A model generated the notes under the pieces. It did no database searches and had not been told where the DNA came from. It was given only the letters and a program-made list of their open reading frames with translations. A program made the position numbers and the translations under genes. Below are positions 34,364-42,820 of a stretch of DNA of 64,000 nucleotides, piece by piece. The DNA comes from Kibdelosporangium aridum (GTDB lineage: Bacteria; Actinomycetota; Actinomycetes; Mycobacteriales; Pseudonocardiaceae), in contig NZ_FWXV01000015.1 in the NCBI RefSeq assembly GCF_900176515.1, forward strand, positions 1-64,000, read 5' to 3'. Each line of letters opens with the position of its first letter. Position 1 is the first letter of the stretch.

Positions 34364-35380
34364 TCAGCGCGCCACCGCGACAATCCGATAGGTGTTGCCG
34401 CCGTGACCCCGTGCGGTCACCAGATGCAGAAGCAGGTCCACAGCCAAGGCCAGACCAAGTAAGGGCGCCGCGAGCAGCATCGCGCCCTTCCTGACCACGC
34501 GCTCGCGCAGGCTCACTCTCGAACGGCTGAGCCACGGCCACGGTTTGGCCGGTGGCAGGTGGTAGTTGAGGGCGGTCATCAAGGCCGCCATGTTGTCGAA
34601 CGGCTTGTTGGCCTTGCCGCGCTGCACCTGCGCCACCTCGAAGCCGCTGTCCGCCAACAGGGTGCGCATGTTGCGGTACGGCATCAGGTTCATGTTCTGC
34701 GGCGCCAGCCAGCAGTACCAGTACCGGCCGTGCAGGTGCGAGAACGGGCTTTCCGGGTTGACCACCTCGATCAGTGCGACACCGCCCTTGCGCAGCACCT
34801 TGTGCACCGCGTCCAGCTCCTGGCGCGGTGAAGGGGTTCGTTCCAAGTAGTGGATCAGGCTGACCACATCGAACTTCTCGGCGTTCTCCCCGGCGAACTC
34901 GACCAGTGGCACGCGTGCGGCTTCGTCCACCCAGCCGCGGTCCTGCCCGCGCAGGATCTCCTCGCTGGGGTCCAAGGCCCAGAACTTGGTGTCGGGAAGG
35001 AGTTTCCGGGCCTCGCGGCAGAAATGACCGTGCCGGGCACCGACGTCGAGCCAGTTCGCCGGGTTGCCGCCGACCAGCCGGACCCGCTTGCGGTGTGCGG
35101 GTTTGGTGTACTCAGCGACCGACGCGTAGTGCTCACGGCCGAGTCCGTCGTAGAAGTCGTGGCAGTAATACGCCAAACCTCGGCCGGTCAGCCGGGGGTT
35201 CTGGAAGACGTGGCCGCACGACACGCACTCGTCCATGTTGAACACTCCGGGCTTGCACTGCCGGGTGTCGGCGACCCGGATCCGCAACCCGATGTCCGCG
35301 CCACCGCACCACGGACAGGACGTCATCTTCGGGTGGAAGAACCGGCCGTGCCCGCGTGTCAGCTCGTGGTGGTAGTCCAT
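34364..35380 (-). CDS. SAM-dependent methyltransferase with N-terminal zinc ribbon
   Basis: A 338-residue methyltransferase. The N-terminus carries two Cys pairs (CPWCGG near 22 and CVSCGH near 53) forming a likely zinc ribbon. The methyltransferase fold follows (NWLDVGARHGHFCREA near 107, FWALDPS). The last 60 residues include a hydrophobic segment (LLAAPLLGLALAVDLLLHLV) suggesting membrane contact. This layout resembles C-methyltransferases and methyltransferases of surface-sugar pathways. It sits between the epimerase and the cyclase, so the target may be the sugar or the terpenoid. Codon 307 is TTA. Confidence 0.83.
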   Translation of the reverse strand: MDYHHELTRGHGRFFHPKMTSCPWCGGADIGLRIRVADTRQCKPGVFNMDECVSCGHVFQNPRLTGRGLAYYCHDFYDGLGREHYASVAEYTKPAHRKRVRLVGGNPANWLDVGARHGHFCREARKLLPDTKFWALDPSEEILRGQDRGWVDEAARVPLVEFAGENAEKFDVVSLIHYLERTPSPRQELDAVHKVLRKGGVALIEVVNPESPFSHLHGRYWYCWLAPQNMNLMPYRNMRTLLADSGFEVAQVQRGKANKPFDNMAALMTALNYHLPPAKPWPWLSRSRVSLRERVVRKGAMLLAAPLLGLALAVDLLLHLVTARGHGGNTYRIVAVAR

Positions 35381-35383
35381 GCG

Positions 35384-36385
35384 TCATCCGATCCCGCGGT
35401 CACGCATGACCGAGTCGATCGTCAGCCGCAGTCCGTCCGCCATGGACACACTGTTCTGAAAACCCAACGACGCCAGTTTGGTCGCGTCACAGTGCTGTCG
35501 TTCCAGCGCACTGGGCATGCCCGCACCCGAGACCACCTCGTAGCCGTTCTTGCGGATGGTGTCCGCCCGGTCGCGGTCATAGGGCTCACAGGCCTGCCGC
35601 GACTGTTCGATCATCTCCTCGACCAAGTCCAATGTGGTCCGATGGGCAGCGGGCGCCATGTTGAAGACCTCGCCAAGGGCCCGTGGGTCGAATGCGATCG
35701 TCGTCAGTGCCCGTACCGCGTCGGTCACGTAGACGTAGTCCCGGCCATGCGCCATGGATCCTTCGTAGATCACCGGTGGCAACGGCCCGGCCTCGTCGAA
35801 GAGCCTGCTCAGGGTCCGTGGCACGATCCGCGAGCCGGTATTCGGATCGCCAGGGCCGAAGACATTGCACAGTCGCAATGTCGCGACCGGCACCCCGAAC
35901 TCATAGCCGTACAGTCGAACCAGGTTGTCCGAGGACAGTTTGCCCACGTCGTAAACGCCGCGCGCGTGCAGAGCGGAACTCTCGACATACGCCTCGCCAG
36001 ACAGTTCGCCGTACACCTTGTCCGTTGAGGACAGCACGAACCGCTGCAGACCGGTACACGCCACCCGGGCTGCTTCGAGCATGTTCATGGTCCCGCCGAT
36101 GTTGTCGGCCAGCGATCCATGCGGATCGTTGAAGGCCGAGTCGATCGTCGACGACGCGGCCAAGTGGAAGATCACGGCCGGATCCACCTCTTTGACGGTC
36201 GCGGCACAGTCCTCGAACTCCGCTATGTCCAAGCGGATCGACTCGACCGAGTCGTCCGGGTACGCCAGCCGGTCCACGACGACGACCTCGAAGCCCTGCC
36301 GCCGCAGGCTTGTGACCAGATGCGTGCCGATGAAGCCGCAGCCACCCGTGACCATCACCGTTCGGCCGGCGCCCGTGTCCGTCAT
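35384..36385 (-). CDS. NAD-dependent nucleotide-sugar epimerase/dehydratase
   Basis: A 333-residue extended short-chain dehydrogenase. It has NAD-binding GGCGFIG near the N-terminus, the catalytic SST (FVLSSTDKVYGE) and Y-x3-K (YDVGKLSS). GRDYVYVTDAVRAL is typical of UDP-glucose 4-epimerases and related enzymes. No glucose-1-phosphate nucleotidyltransferase or deoxysugar genes accompany it, so it probably epimerises an existing UDP-sugar for the glycosyltransferase. Start 36385 lies four bases after the StrR-like gene stop. Confidence 0.88.
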   Translation of the reverse strand: MTDTGAGRTVMVTGGCGFIGTHLVTSLRRQGFEVVVVDRLAYPDDSVESIRLDIAEFEDCAATVKEVDPAVIFHLAASSTIDSAFNDPHGSLADNIGGTMNMLEAARVACTGLQRFVLSSTDKVYGELSGEAYVESSALHARGVYDVGKLSSDNLVRLYGYEFGVPVATLRLCNVFGPGDPNTGSRIVPRTLSRLFDEAGPLPPVIYEGSMAHGRDYVYVTDAVRALTTIAFDPRALGEVFNMAPAAHRTTLDLVEEMIEQSRQACEPYDRDRADTIRKNGYEVVSGAGMPSALERQHCDATKLASLGFQNSVSMADGLRLTIDSVMRDRGIG

Positions 36386-36389
36386 GCCG

Positions 36390-37451
36390 TCAACGAGCCT
36401 GTCCGGCCAGGAAACCGTCGCCATCCTGGTCCAAATCGCCGATCCGCTCGCTGAACTCGGCCCAGAACCGGGCGTTGTGCCGCGCCAGCGCCGCGACCGT
36501 GGTGACGCAGTGGGCCGGGATGCCGTCGACCGGCGGGACCGCTTCACTGATCATGGTGTGGTTGTCCAGCCAGCGAAGTAGCGCACGTCCGGTCTCGTTG
36601 AACCGCAGCGACGGATCCTTGCGCAGAGTCTGCATGATCACCACAGGGTCAAGGTCAGGCTCGGTACGGTCGGAGACTTGGCGTCGTGGCGCACTCGACG
36701 CGGCCCGCGGCCCGCTCTCCCGCTCGCGGCGAGCCGGAACCAGGTCCTCGCCGCACCTGAGCCGGTTGCGCACATCGAGCACAGTGGACGGTGCGATCCC
36801 GACCGCCCTGGCGATGTCGCGCAGTGACCTGTTCGGGTCGGCCCGCATCAGCTCGCCGGCCAGTCTCCGGCCTTCCGCACTGTCGATCGGCCGTAGCCTG
36901 CCGTCCCGGCCGATCCGGGTGTTCGACTGTCCGTTTCCGACAGTCGAACACTTGCGGATGGTTCCCACTGTGGTCGCGGCAAGGCCGCTCACCGCGGCGA
37001 TCCACCTGTCCGAACGCAAGGGATGCGTCATGACGATCCGCGCGGCGGCGGCCTTGCGGTCAGCGAGGGACAGTGGCAGGCCGTTGGAGGTGTTCGCCTC
37101 TACCGCGAGCACGAACGCGTCGTCCTCGTCGCCGTCGAAGAACCGCACCTCGATGTGGTCGCGCGCGCTCAATTCCGTGGCGCGCAGCCGATGTACACCG
37201 TCGATCACCCGCATTGTGGGGCGGTGCACGATGATCGGCGGCATCGGTGTGTCCATTTCGGCGAGAGCTCGCACGTGCGCGTCACTCACGCCGTCCGTTC
37301 GGGGTGAAGGCCCGACCCGCAGCACGCCGATCGGGACCATTTCCGCGGCGGCGCGGGTTGACTGTGACTGGTATGCACGCCAAGGCGATGGCGCGTCTGC
37401 CTCGGTACCGCCGGAGACATCTGCGATATCCCCATAGCCATGGGGTTTCAT
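36390..37451 (-). CDS. StrR-like pathway regulator (ParB-type N-domain plus HTH)
   Basis: A 353-residue regulator. Residues about 25-110 form a ParB/sulfiredoxin-like domain (PPIIVHRPTMRVIDGVHRLRATEL). A helix-turn-helix follows near 215-240 (NRSLRDIARAVGIAPSTVLDVRNRLR). This is the architecture of StrR and NovG-type activators of antibiotic clusters. It is the first gene of the upper cluster block and overlaps no other gene. Its 323-base upstream region contains an inverted repeat at 37709-37728. StrR-type proteins usually activate the operon they head. Confidence 0.85.
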   Translation of the reverse strand: MKPHGYGDIADVSGGTEADAPSPWRAYQSQSTRAAAEMVPIGVLRVGPSPRTDGVSDAHVRALAEMDTPMPPIIVHRPTMRVIDGVHRLRATELSARDHIEVRFFDGDEDDAFVLAVEANTSNGLPLSLADRKAAAARIVMTHPLRSDRWIAAVSGLAATTVGTIRKCSTVGNGQSNTRIGRDGRLRPIDSAEGRRLAGELMRADPNRSLRDIARAVGIAPSTVLDVRNRLRCGEDLVPARRERESGPRAASSAPRRQVSDRTEPDLDPVVIMQTLRKDPSLRFNETGRALLRWLDNHTMISEAVPPVDGIPAHCVTTVAALARHNARFWAEFSERIGDLDQDGDGFLAGQAR

Positions 37452-37774
37452 CAAAAGCCACCCTTCACTTCACGTTCATCGCAGGACAATGCGCACCGCC
37501 GGGGTTCATGACGGGGCTGTCCATGCGCGGGGCCCCTGCGCATGGGCGGCTCTTTTGGCGTCTGCGCCTGCAAAATCGACTGTCACGCCGAACTATTCGC
37601 AACCTAGCATCGCGCGGCGCAATGGGTTGGAATGCAAGGGTAATCGGAGAGTATCCACCGCCGGACCCGCGGCGATTACCGACAAGTTACGCACGCGACG
37701 TCAGCAAGTTGTCGCATACAGTCGACAATCATGGCGGGCAAGCGGCACCGCTGAAAGAGCGAGCGAATGCGGGG
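37452..37774. promoter_or_regulatory. Intergenic region upstream of the StrR-like gene
   Basis: A 323-base stretch with no credible gene, between the IclR stop and the StrR-like start on the minus strand. It should hold the promoter of the upper cluster block. A perfect inverted repeat at 37709-37728 is the only ordered element I found. I could not assign -10/-35 boxes with confidence. Confidence 0.5.
37709..37728. promoter_or_regulatory. Inverted repeat, candidate regulator site
   Basis: TTGTCG (37709-37714) and CGACAA (37723-37728) form a perfect 6-base inverted repeat separated by 8 bases. It lies about 260 bases upstream of the StrR-like start and just past the end of the IclR gene. The spacing fits a dimeric regulator such as IclR or the StrR-like protein itself. 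A match by chance cannot be excluded. Confidence 0.4.
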
Positions 37775-38566
37775 TTACGAGCGCGCCAATTGGCCTAGGC
37801 GCCCGGCGAGCTGGCGCAGATCGGCCACCAGCGATTCCCGCAGCGGAGTAGTCAGCCGTGCGGCCAACAATGTGGCGCCGACCGCGGTCGGCGGATTGTC
37901 CGAGCCGGACAGCGCGACGCTGATGGATGTGACGCCTTCGGTGCTCTGCTCGTCGTCGACGGCGTACCCGCGTTCCCTTGTGGCGTCCAGATCGCGGCGC
38001 AGTGCGTCCATGGTGCGGTGCGAACGCGCAGTGAGCTGCGGCAATTCAGACAACTGGGCCAGCCGCTTGTCCAATTCGGACTCGGGCAGGCCGGCCAGCA
38101 TCGCCTTGCCCAGTGCGGTGGCCACGGCAGGCAGCCGCAATCCGATGTCGCTGGCCAGCCTGATCGGTTGGCAGCCGTCGTGCCGTGCGATGTAGACGAC
38201 CTCGGATCCGTCGAGCACGGCCAGCAGAAGCGTTTCGGTCGCGGCTACGGCAAGGACTGCGGACTGCCCGCGGAACTCCGCCACGATATCCGTGCCCGCA
38301 AGGAAACCACGGCCGAGTTCGACCAGTTTGTACCCCAGCGTCCACCGGCCGTCCACCCGGCGGATCATGTGGGTGCTCTCCAGCGCGGAGCAGAGGTTGG
38401 CCACCGTCGACTTCGCCAGATCCAGTGCCCTGGACAGCTCGGCCAGTGCCATCGGCCGCTGTCTGCGCGAGAGTTCCTCGAGGATGGCGACTGCTCTTGT
38501 CACTGCGGGAGACCGGCTGTCGACAGCGCGCAAAGAACGCGGTGGCGCCGACTCGCTCGTTGTCAA
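37775..38566 (-). CDS. IclR-family transcriptional regulator
   Basis: A 263-residue regulator with an N-terminal winged HTH (about 25-85, LAELSRALDLAKSTVANLCSALE) and a C-terminal IclR effector-binding domain (about 90-255, containing the usual GLRLPAVATALGKAML). It begins 28 bases after the large SARP gene on the same strand, so they may be co-transcribed. It precedes the StrR-like gene. IclR proteins are often repressors answering a small molecule; the ligand is unknown. Confidence 0.88.
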   Translation of the reverse strand: MTTSESAPPRSLRAVDSRSPAVTRAVAILEELSRRQRPMALAELSRALDLAKSTVANLCSALESTHMIRRVDGRWTLGYKLVELGRGFLAGTDIVAEFRGQSAVLAVAATETLLLAVLDGSEVVYIARHDGCQPIRLASDIGLRLPAVATALGKAMLAGLPESELDKRLAQLSELPQLTARSHRTMDALRRDLDATRERGYAVDDEQSTEGVTSISVALSGSDNPPTAVGATLLAARLTTPLRESLVADLRQLAGRLGQLARS

Positions 38567-38593
38567 CGAACGCCTCCCTTTACCCGGGTCGCC

Positions 38594-41497
38594 TTAGTCT
38601 CGCATGTTCTGAACGGCAGCCGACACAGTGTTGCGCCCGCTGCGCAGCACCTTCAGTTCACCGGCGACCCACCGCAGCCGCGCACGGAACCACGCGGGCA
38701 TCTCGGTCAGTGCCACGTAATATCGCACGGCCGCATCGGCCTGGCCGCGACGGGCATCCCGTGGCACGTCCCCGTTGGTGGCTGGCTCTTCGCGGCCGAC
38801 CAAGTCACCCATGGAACAACCGGCCATCGCGGTGATGCGTTCCTCTTCTTTGCGGTAATCGGCCAGTAACTCGGCCATCCGGCAGTCGGGCAGCGCGTCG
38901 ATCCACGCGATGACGTTCGTGCGCTTGGCGGCTCGCAGGGCGAGCGAAAGCTGCGAGTACACGACGTGCCGATCGGGCGGGAACCGGAACTCGTACCGGG
39001 TGTCCCCACTGCACGCGTCGACCGCCGACCTGACCAGGAACCCGTGCCGGACAAGCTCGTTCAGGTGGGGCTTGACCTCGTCCTTGGCCCAGCGGCCCGC
39101 CGCGGCCACGGCATCGCCCCAGACCACCGGACCAGCCACGGCCGCGTCCTGCAGAACCGACCTCGTCGCGATGGGCAGCCGGTCGACGCGCTCGGCGGTC
39201 ATCCGTTCCATCACGGGCGGCAGCACGCCGTCGGCTTCCATTGGCGTGGCACCGTTCGGATCCGAGTTGACGGCCTGCTGGATCAGTGCCACGTAGTCGT
39301 GAGCGAATGCCGGATTTCCATGGCATGCGACCACAAGCGCACGCGACAGCCAAGCGAGGCCGCCGCCGTCGGGCTGAGTGGGATCGATCCGTTTCGGAAT
39401 CAGCCCATGGGCGTCGAACAGGTGATCCAGCAGCACTTCCATGTCACTGTCCGGCAGGGGCAGCAGCGTCACGGGCGTGGCATGCCGCTGCGTCTCGGCC
39501 CATTGGGGCCGACGGACCACGGCTGCCGGCCGCGCGTCGGCGACGACGAGCACGGAGGCTTCGCTCGATGAGCGCGTGATCCGGCCGACGAAGTCCAGCA
39601 CGCGGTGGTCAGCGAACTCGACGTCATCCACTACCAACACAATGCAGCGCACCGTGGCGATCCGTTCCAGCATCCGCCACCACGCCGCCATCCGGTCCGC
39701 GCGGCGCGTGACCGGGCCCGATGGCGACGTCCGGTGCAGCAACGGCTGGAGCGCGGAGATCATCCACACGGCCTCGACCGCTGTCAGCGCGGTTCGCTTG
39801 ACGAACTCGTGCAGCTTCCGGTTCGCCGTCTCCGGCAGGTCGTCACCCGTTATCTCACAACACTTGCAGAGCGCGTCCGCCAGCGCCGCATCGTCGAGCA
39901 CGACCGGCAAGTGCACGACCGGCACGGGCTGGTGGCCGGCAGTGCGGCTGGCGACCAGCCACTCGACCTCGGCAATGAGACGGCTCTTGCCCATTCCAGG
40001 ATCACCGTGCACCGACACGACCTCAGGCGTTCGTTGCCGCAGGAACCGGTCGACCACGCTCAGCAGCGTGTCGCGCGCCCGCTGATGTCCGATCATCGGC
40101 ACAGGCCAGCTCTGCGGGGGCGGTCGCACACCGACCGCTGCCCAAGCGACCGATGAGATCTGGGCACGCTCGTACGCCACTGTGTTCTCGGAGGCCGCCC
40201 GCGTTTCGTCGGTCACCCAGATTTCGTTGTTGTGCACGAAAGGAAGCAGTGAGTGGCACGCGTCGACGGTCGCACCAGTGATGCTCGGCGGACTGTCGTT
40301 CTCCGGACGGAACCGCGCCAGCACCAGACCGGTGGCCACGACCATACGCAGCCGGTCCGCGGTTTCGCCGAAGACTTCCTTGATCGTGGAACGGATCGCC
40401 AAGGCACACAGCACGGCGCGCCGGGCGTCGTCGTGATGACTGCGGGGCGCGCCGAAGACGATCAGCCAGTGCGAACCGAGGCGGACCGTGACGACCCCGC
40501 CGAACCGCTCGGCCTGCGGCCGGATCAAATCGTCCACATTGGCCAGTGCGTCGTCCAGGTGTTCCGGGTCGACGCAGCAGTCCGTGGACGGATCGACCCG
40601 CACCTGCAGCACGCTCACCCGACGGCGTTCGGCGACGATCTGACCGGGCGACTCCGGCTCGACCGGCGCTTCGGCGACGGCGGCGCTGCTCGTGGTCTGC
40701 GCGACCGCTTCTGCCACACCGGGACGGCCGGTCAGCAGGAGCGGATCGTTGGCGCGGATCGACCGGTACAGCTCCTTGAGCTCACGGCCGGGCTCGATGC
40801 CGAACGTCTGCTCAAGGGTCGCCTCGGCTTTCTCGTACATGCTCAGTGCCTCGGCTTGCCTGCCGCAGCGGTGCAACGCGAGCATGAACTGGCCCAGCAG
40901 GCGCTCACGCATCGGCTCAGCCGACGTCAGCTCCTGCAACTCGGTCAGCACCGATTCGTGACGGCCGCGCGCGAGTTCGGCGGCGAAGAAGTCCTCAAGC
41001 GCGTCCAGCCGGGTGTTCTCCGCCGCGGCCAGCTCCGGCCACTGAAAACCGGCCTCGGCCAGATCGGCCAAGGCCGGTCCGCGCCATAACGCGAGAGCTT
41101 CTCGCAGTAGCGTCGACGCTTCGTCGACACAGTTGTCCGCCTGTACGGTTCTTGCCCGCTGCACGAGCGACTTGAACTGCCAGAGGTCGATCTGCTGCTC
41201 GTCGACCGTGAGTTGATAGCCAGGTTCGCGGGTGACCAGACTGACCGCGGGCTGCGATCGGTCCTCAGCCGCAGCGGACAGCGCTTTACGCAACCCGGAA
41301 ACCGAATTGTGCAAGATCTTGCGCGCCGACGCGGGCCTTCCGTTGCCCCACAAGGCAGTGAGCAACCGGCTGGTCGAGACCACCTGGTTGGGATAGAGCA
41401 GCAGATACCCCAGTACGGCCCGGCGGTTGAGTCCACCGAGGACGACCTCGCCCCGATCGTCGGCCATCCGCAGCGGCCCCAAGATCTGAAACAACAT
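38594..41497 (-). CDS. Large SARP regulator with nucleotide-cyclase-like and AAA ATPase domains
   Basis: A 967-residue regulator. Residues 1-95 are an OmpR-like winged helix (LLTALWGNGRPASARKILHNSVSGLR) and about 95-250 the BTAD. About 290-430 resembles a class III adenylate/guanylate cyclase domain (ERRRVSVLQVRV, FGGVVTVRLGSHWLIVFGAP), probably degenerate. About 480-900 is an AAA ATPase with P-loop GDPGMGKSRL. Start 41497 was chosen for AGGAAAGGG just upstream. Leucine 137 is encoded by TTA (41087-41089), the rare codon that makes many actinobacterial regulators depend on the bldA tRNA. It is divergent from the small SARP across a promoter region with two inverted repeats and probably activates the cluster. 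Confidence 0.85.
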   Translation of the reverse strand: MLFQILGPLRMADDRGEVVLGGLNRRAVLGYLLLYPNQVVSTSRLLTALWGNGRPASARKILHNSVSGLRKALSAAAEDRSQPAVSLVTREPGYQLTVDEQQIDLWQFKSLVQRARTVQADNCVDEASTLLREALALWRGPALADLAEAGFQWPELAAAENTRLDALEDFFAAELARGRHESVLTELQELTSAEPMRERLLGQFMLALHRCGRQAEALSMYEKAEATLEQTFGIEPGRELKELYRSIRANDPLLLTGRPGVAEAVAQTTSSAAVAEAPVEPESPGQIVAERRRVSVLQVRVDPSTDCCVDPEHLDDALANVDDLIRPQAERFGGVVTVRLGSHWLIVFGAPRSHHDDARRAVLCALAIRSTIKEVFGETADRLRMVVATGLVLARFRPENDSPPSITGATVDACHSLLPFVHNNEIWVTDETRAASENTVAYERAQISSVAWAAVGVRPPPQSWPVPMIGHQRARDTLLSVVDRFLRQRTPEVVSVHGDPGMGKSRLIAEVEWLVASRTAGHQPVPVVHLPVVLDDAALADALCKCCEITGDDLPETANRKLHEFVKRTALTAVEAVWMISALQPLLHRTSPSGPVTRRADRMAAWWRMLERIATVRCIVLVVDDVEFADHRVLDFVGRITRSSSEASVLVVADARPAAVVRRPQWAETQRHATPVTLLPLPDSDMEVLLDHLFDAHGLIPKRIDPTQPDGGGLAWLSRALVVACHGNPAFAHDYVALIQQAVNSDPNGATPMEADGVLPPVMERMTAERVDRLPIATRSVLQDAAVAGPVVWGDAVAAAGRWAKDEVKPHLNELVRHGFLVRSAVDACSGDTRYEFRFPPDRHVVYSQLSLALRAAKRTNVIAWIDALPDCRMAELLADYRKEEERITAMAGCSMGDLVGREEPATNGDVPRDARRGQADAAVRYYVALTEMPAWFRARLRWVAGELKVLRSGRNTVSAAVQNMRD

Positions 41498-41832
41498 CCC
41501 TTTCCTAGCCCCCGACCTGATTCCCCAGTCTTGTCGGCGCCGCACCGGACAACCGCTACGGACTGTGCGGTCCGTTTTGCGAATGGAACCACGTCCACTC
41601 TACGGAACGCAACGATGACTCAGCGTGCAAGGTGTGCCCGGGCAGGAGATCTTGCACCACCTCCCAACGCCGCGTTCAAGCAATCTGACACGGTGTCGAA
41701 ACACCGCAGCGCTAGGCCCAGATATGGAACGGTGGACAGTGCGCGGTACGCGGTGGGCGAAAACATGCCAGCCCGTTGCGTGCCCCGATCGTCCATGATC
41801 TCGATAGCACCGGTGATCTGAACGGAGGTGTC
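41498..41832. promoter_or_regulatory. Divergent promoter region between two SARP genes
   Basis: A 335-base region without a gene. It contains a perfect 7-base inverted repeat (GTGCAAG 41625-41631, CTTGCAC 41651-41657) and a perfect 16-base palindrome-like element (CGGTGT-CGAA-ACACCG, 41691-41706). Both lie near its middle and could control both genes. I did not find the tandem heptamers typical of SARP sites with confidence. Confidence 0.55.
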
Positions 41833-42654
41833 ATGCGGTTTGCGGTGCTCGGTCCGCTTGAGGTGGTGGACGACGGCGTCGCCGTCCCAATTCGCAACGC
41901 ACGGCTGCGCGCGGCACTCGGCATGCTTCTGCTCAACGCCAACCATGTGGTCACGACGGAGTGGTTGGTGGCCAGCTGGTGGAACGACGGCCCACCACCG
42001 ACTGCGCGCAAGATGGTCCACAAAACCATGGCAGACGTGCGAACGATGTTGCTGCGCGCCAGTCGCGACTCGTCCGAGACTCCGGCCGTTGTCGCCACGG
42101 AGCGTGGATACGTGTTGCGTGTGGCACCTGAGCTGATCGACCTGCCCCACTTCCTGGCGCTGGCCCGCCGCGCCCGCACAGCGCTGGCGACCGGAGCGAC
42201 GAGCCAGACAGTGGGTGCGCTGCGGGAAGCACTGGCCATGTCCCGTGGCCCGGTCCTGGCAGACCTGGTGGACATGGGCGTCTCATGGCCGGAATTGCGA
42301 GCGGCGGACCAGCAACGCTTGGCAACACTGGAAATCCTGTTCGACGCGGCACTGTCCCGCGGCAGGCACCGCGACGTCGTCGGCGACTTGGCGACACTGG
42401 TGGAACGAGACAGCCCAACCGAACGATTGATCGGCCAGTGCATGGTGGCGTTGTACCGCTCGGGGCGCCAATTGGACGCACTGAACATCTACCGCGAGAT
42501 GCGCGCGACCGCCGTCACGCGGCACAACCGCGAGCTGGGCCGCGGATTGCAGCAACTGCACCAAGCCATCCTCAACCAGGAAAGCTCGTTGGAGTGGTCG
42601 CACGGCCAGCCAGCGATTCCCGGCGGCCTGCACCTCACCGGCGCTTCCGTCTGA
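41833..42654 (+). CDS. SARP-family transcriptional activator
   Basis: A 273-residue Streptomyces-antibiotic-regulatory-protein-type activator made only of the winged-helix domain (1-95, LVASWWNDGPPPTARKMVHK) and BTAD (about 95-250). ATG 41833 follows GGAGG at five bases. Stand-alone SARPs usually activate the neighbouring biosynthetic genes by binding repeats upstream of -10 elements. It marks the likely right edge of the cluster. The following 166 bases hold no gene. Confidence 0.87.
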   Translation: MRFAVLGPLEVVDDGVAVPIRNARLRAALGMLLLNANHVVTTEWLVASWWNDGPPPTARKMVHKTMADVRTMLLRASRDSSETPAVVATERGYVLRVAPELIDLPHFLALARRARTALATGATSQTVGALREALAMSRGPVLADLVDMGVSWPELRAADQQRLATLEILFDAALSRGRHRDVVGDLATLVERDSPTERLIGQCMVALYRSGRQLDALNIYREMRATAVTRHNRELGRGLQQLHQAILNQESSLEWSHGQPAIPGGLHLTGASV

Positions 42655-42820
42655 TTACTCTGGCGACACTGACGCTAGTCCACACCGCCGAATTGGACCG
42701 GGCCATTACCGCGTGTAAATACTGCGGCACTGTCCAAACTGGCCACGACGGTCTCCTGGATACCGGCTGCGGCGGCTGAGGCCAAAGCTTCGTGGACGCC
42801 GGTGCGTCGCATGGGTCCTG

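Noticed and set aside
37247..37851. Plus-strand open frames upstream of the StrR-like gene
   Set aside because: No motif, no ribosome binding site, and they overlap two real genes on the other strand.
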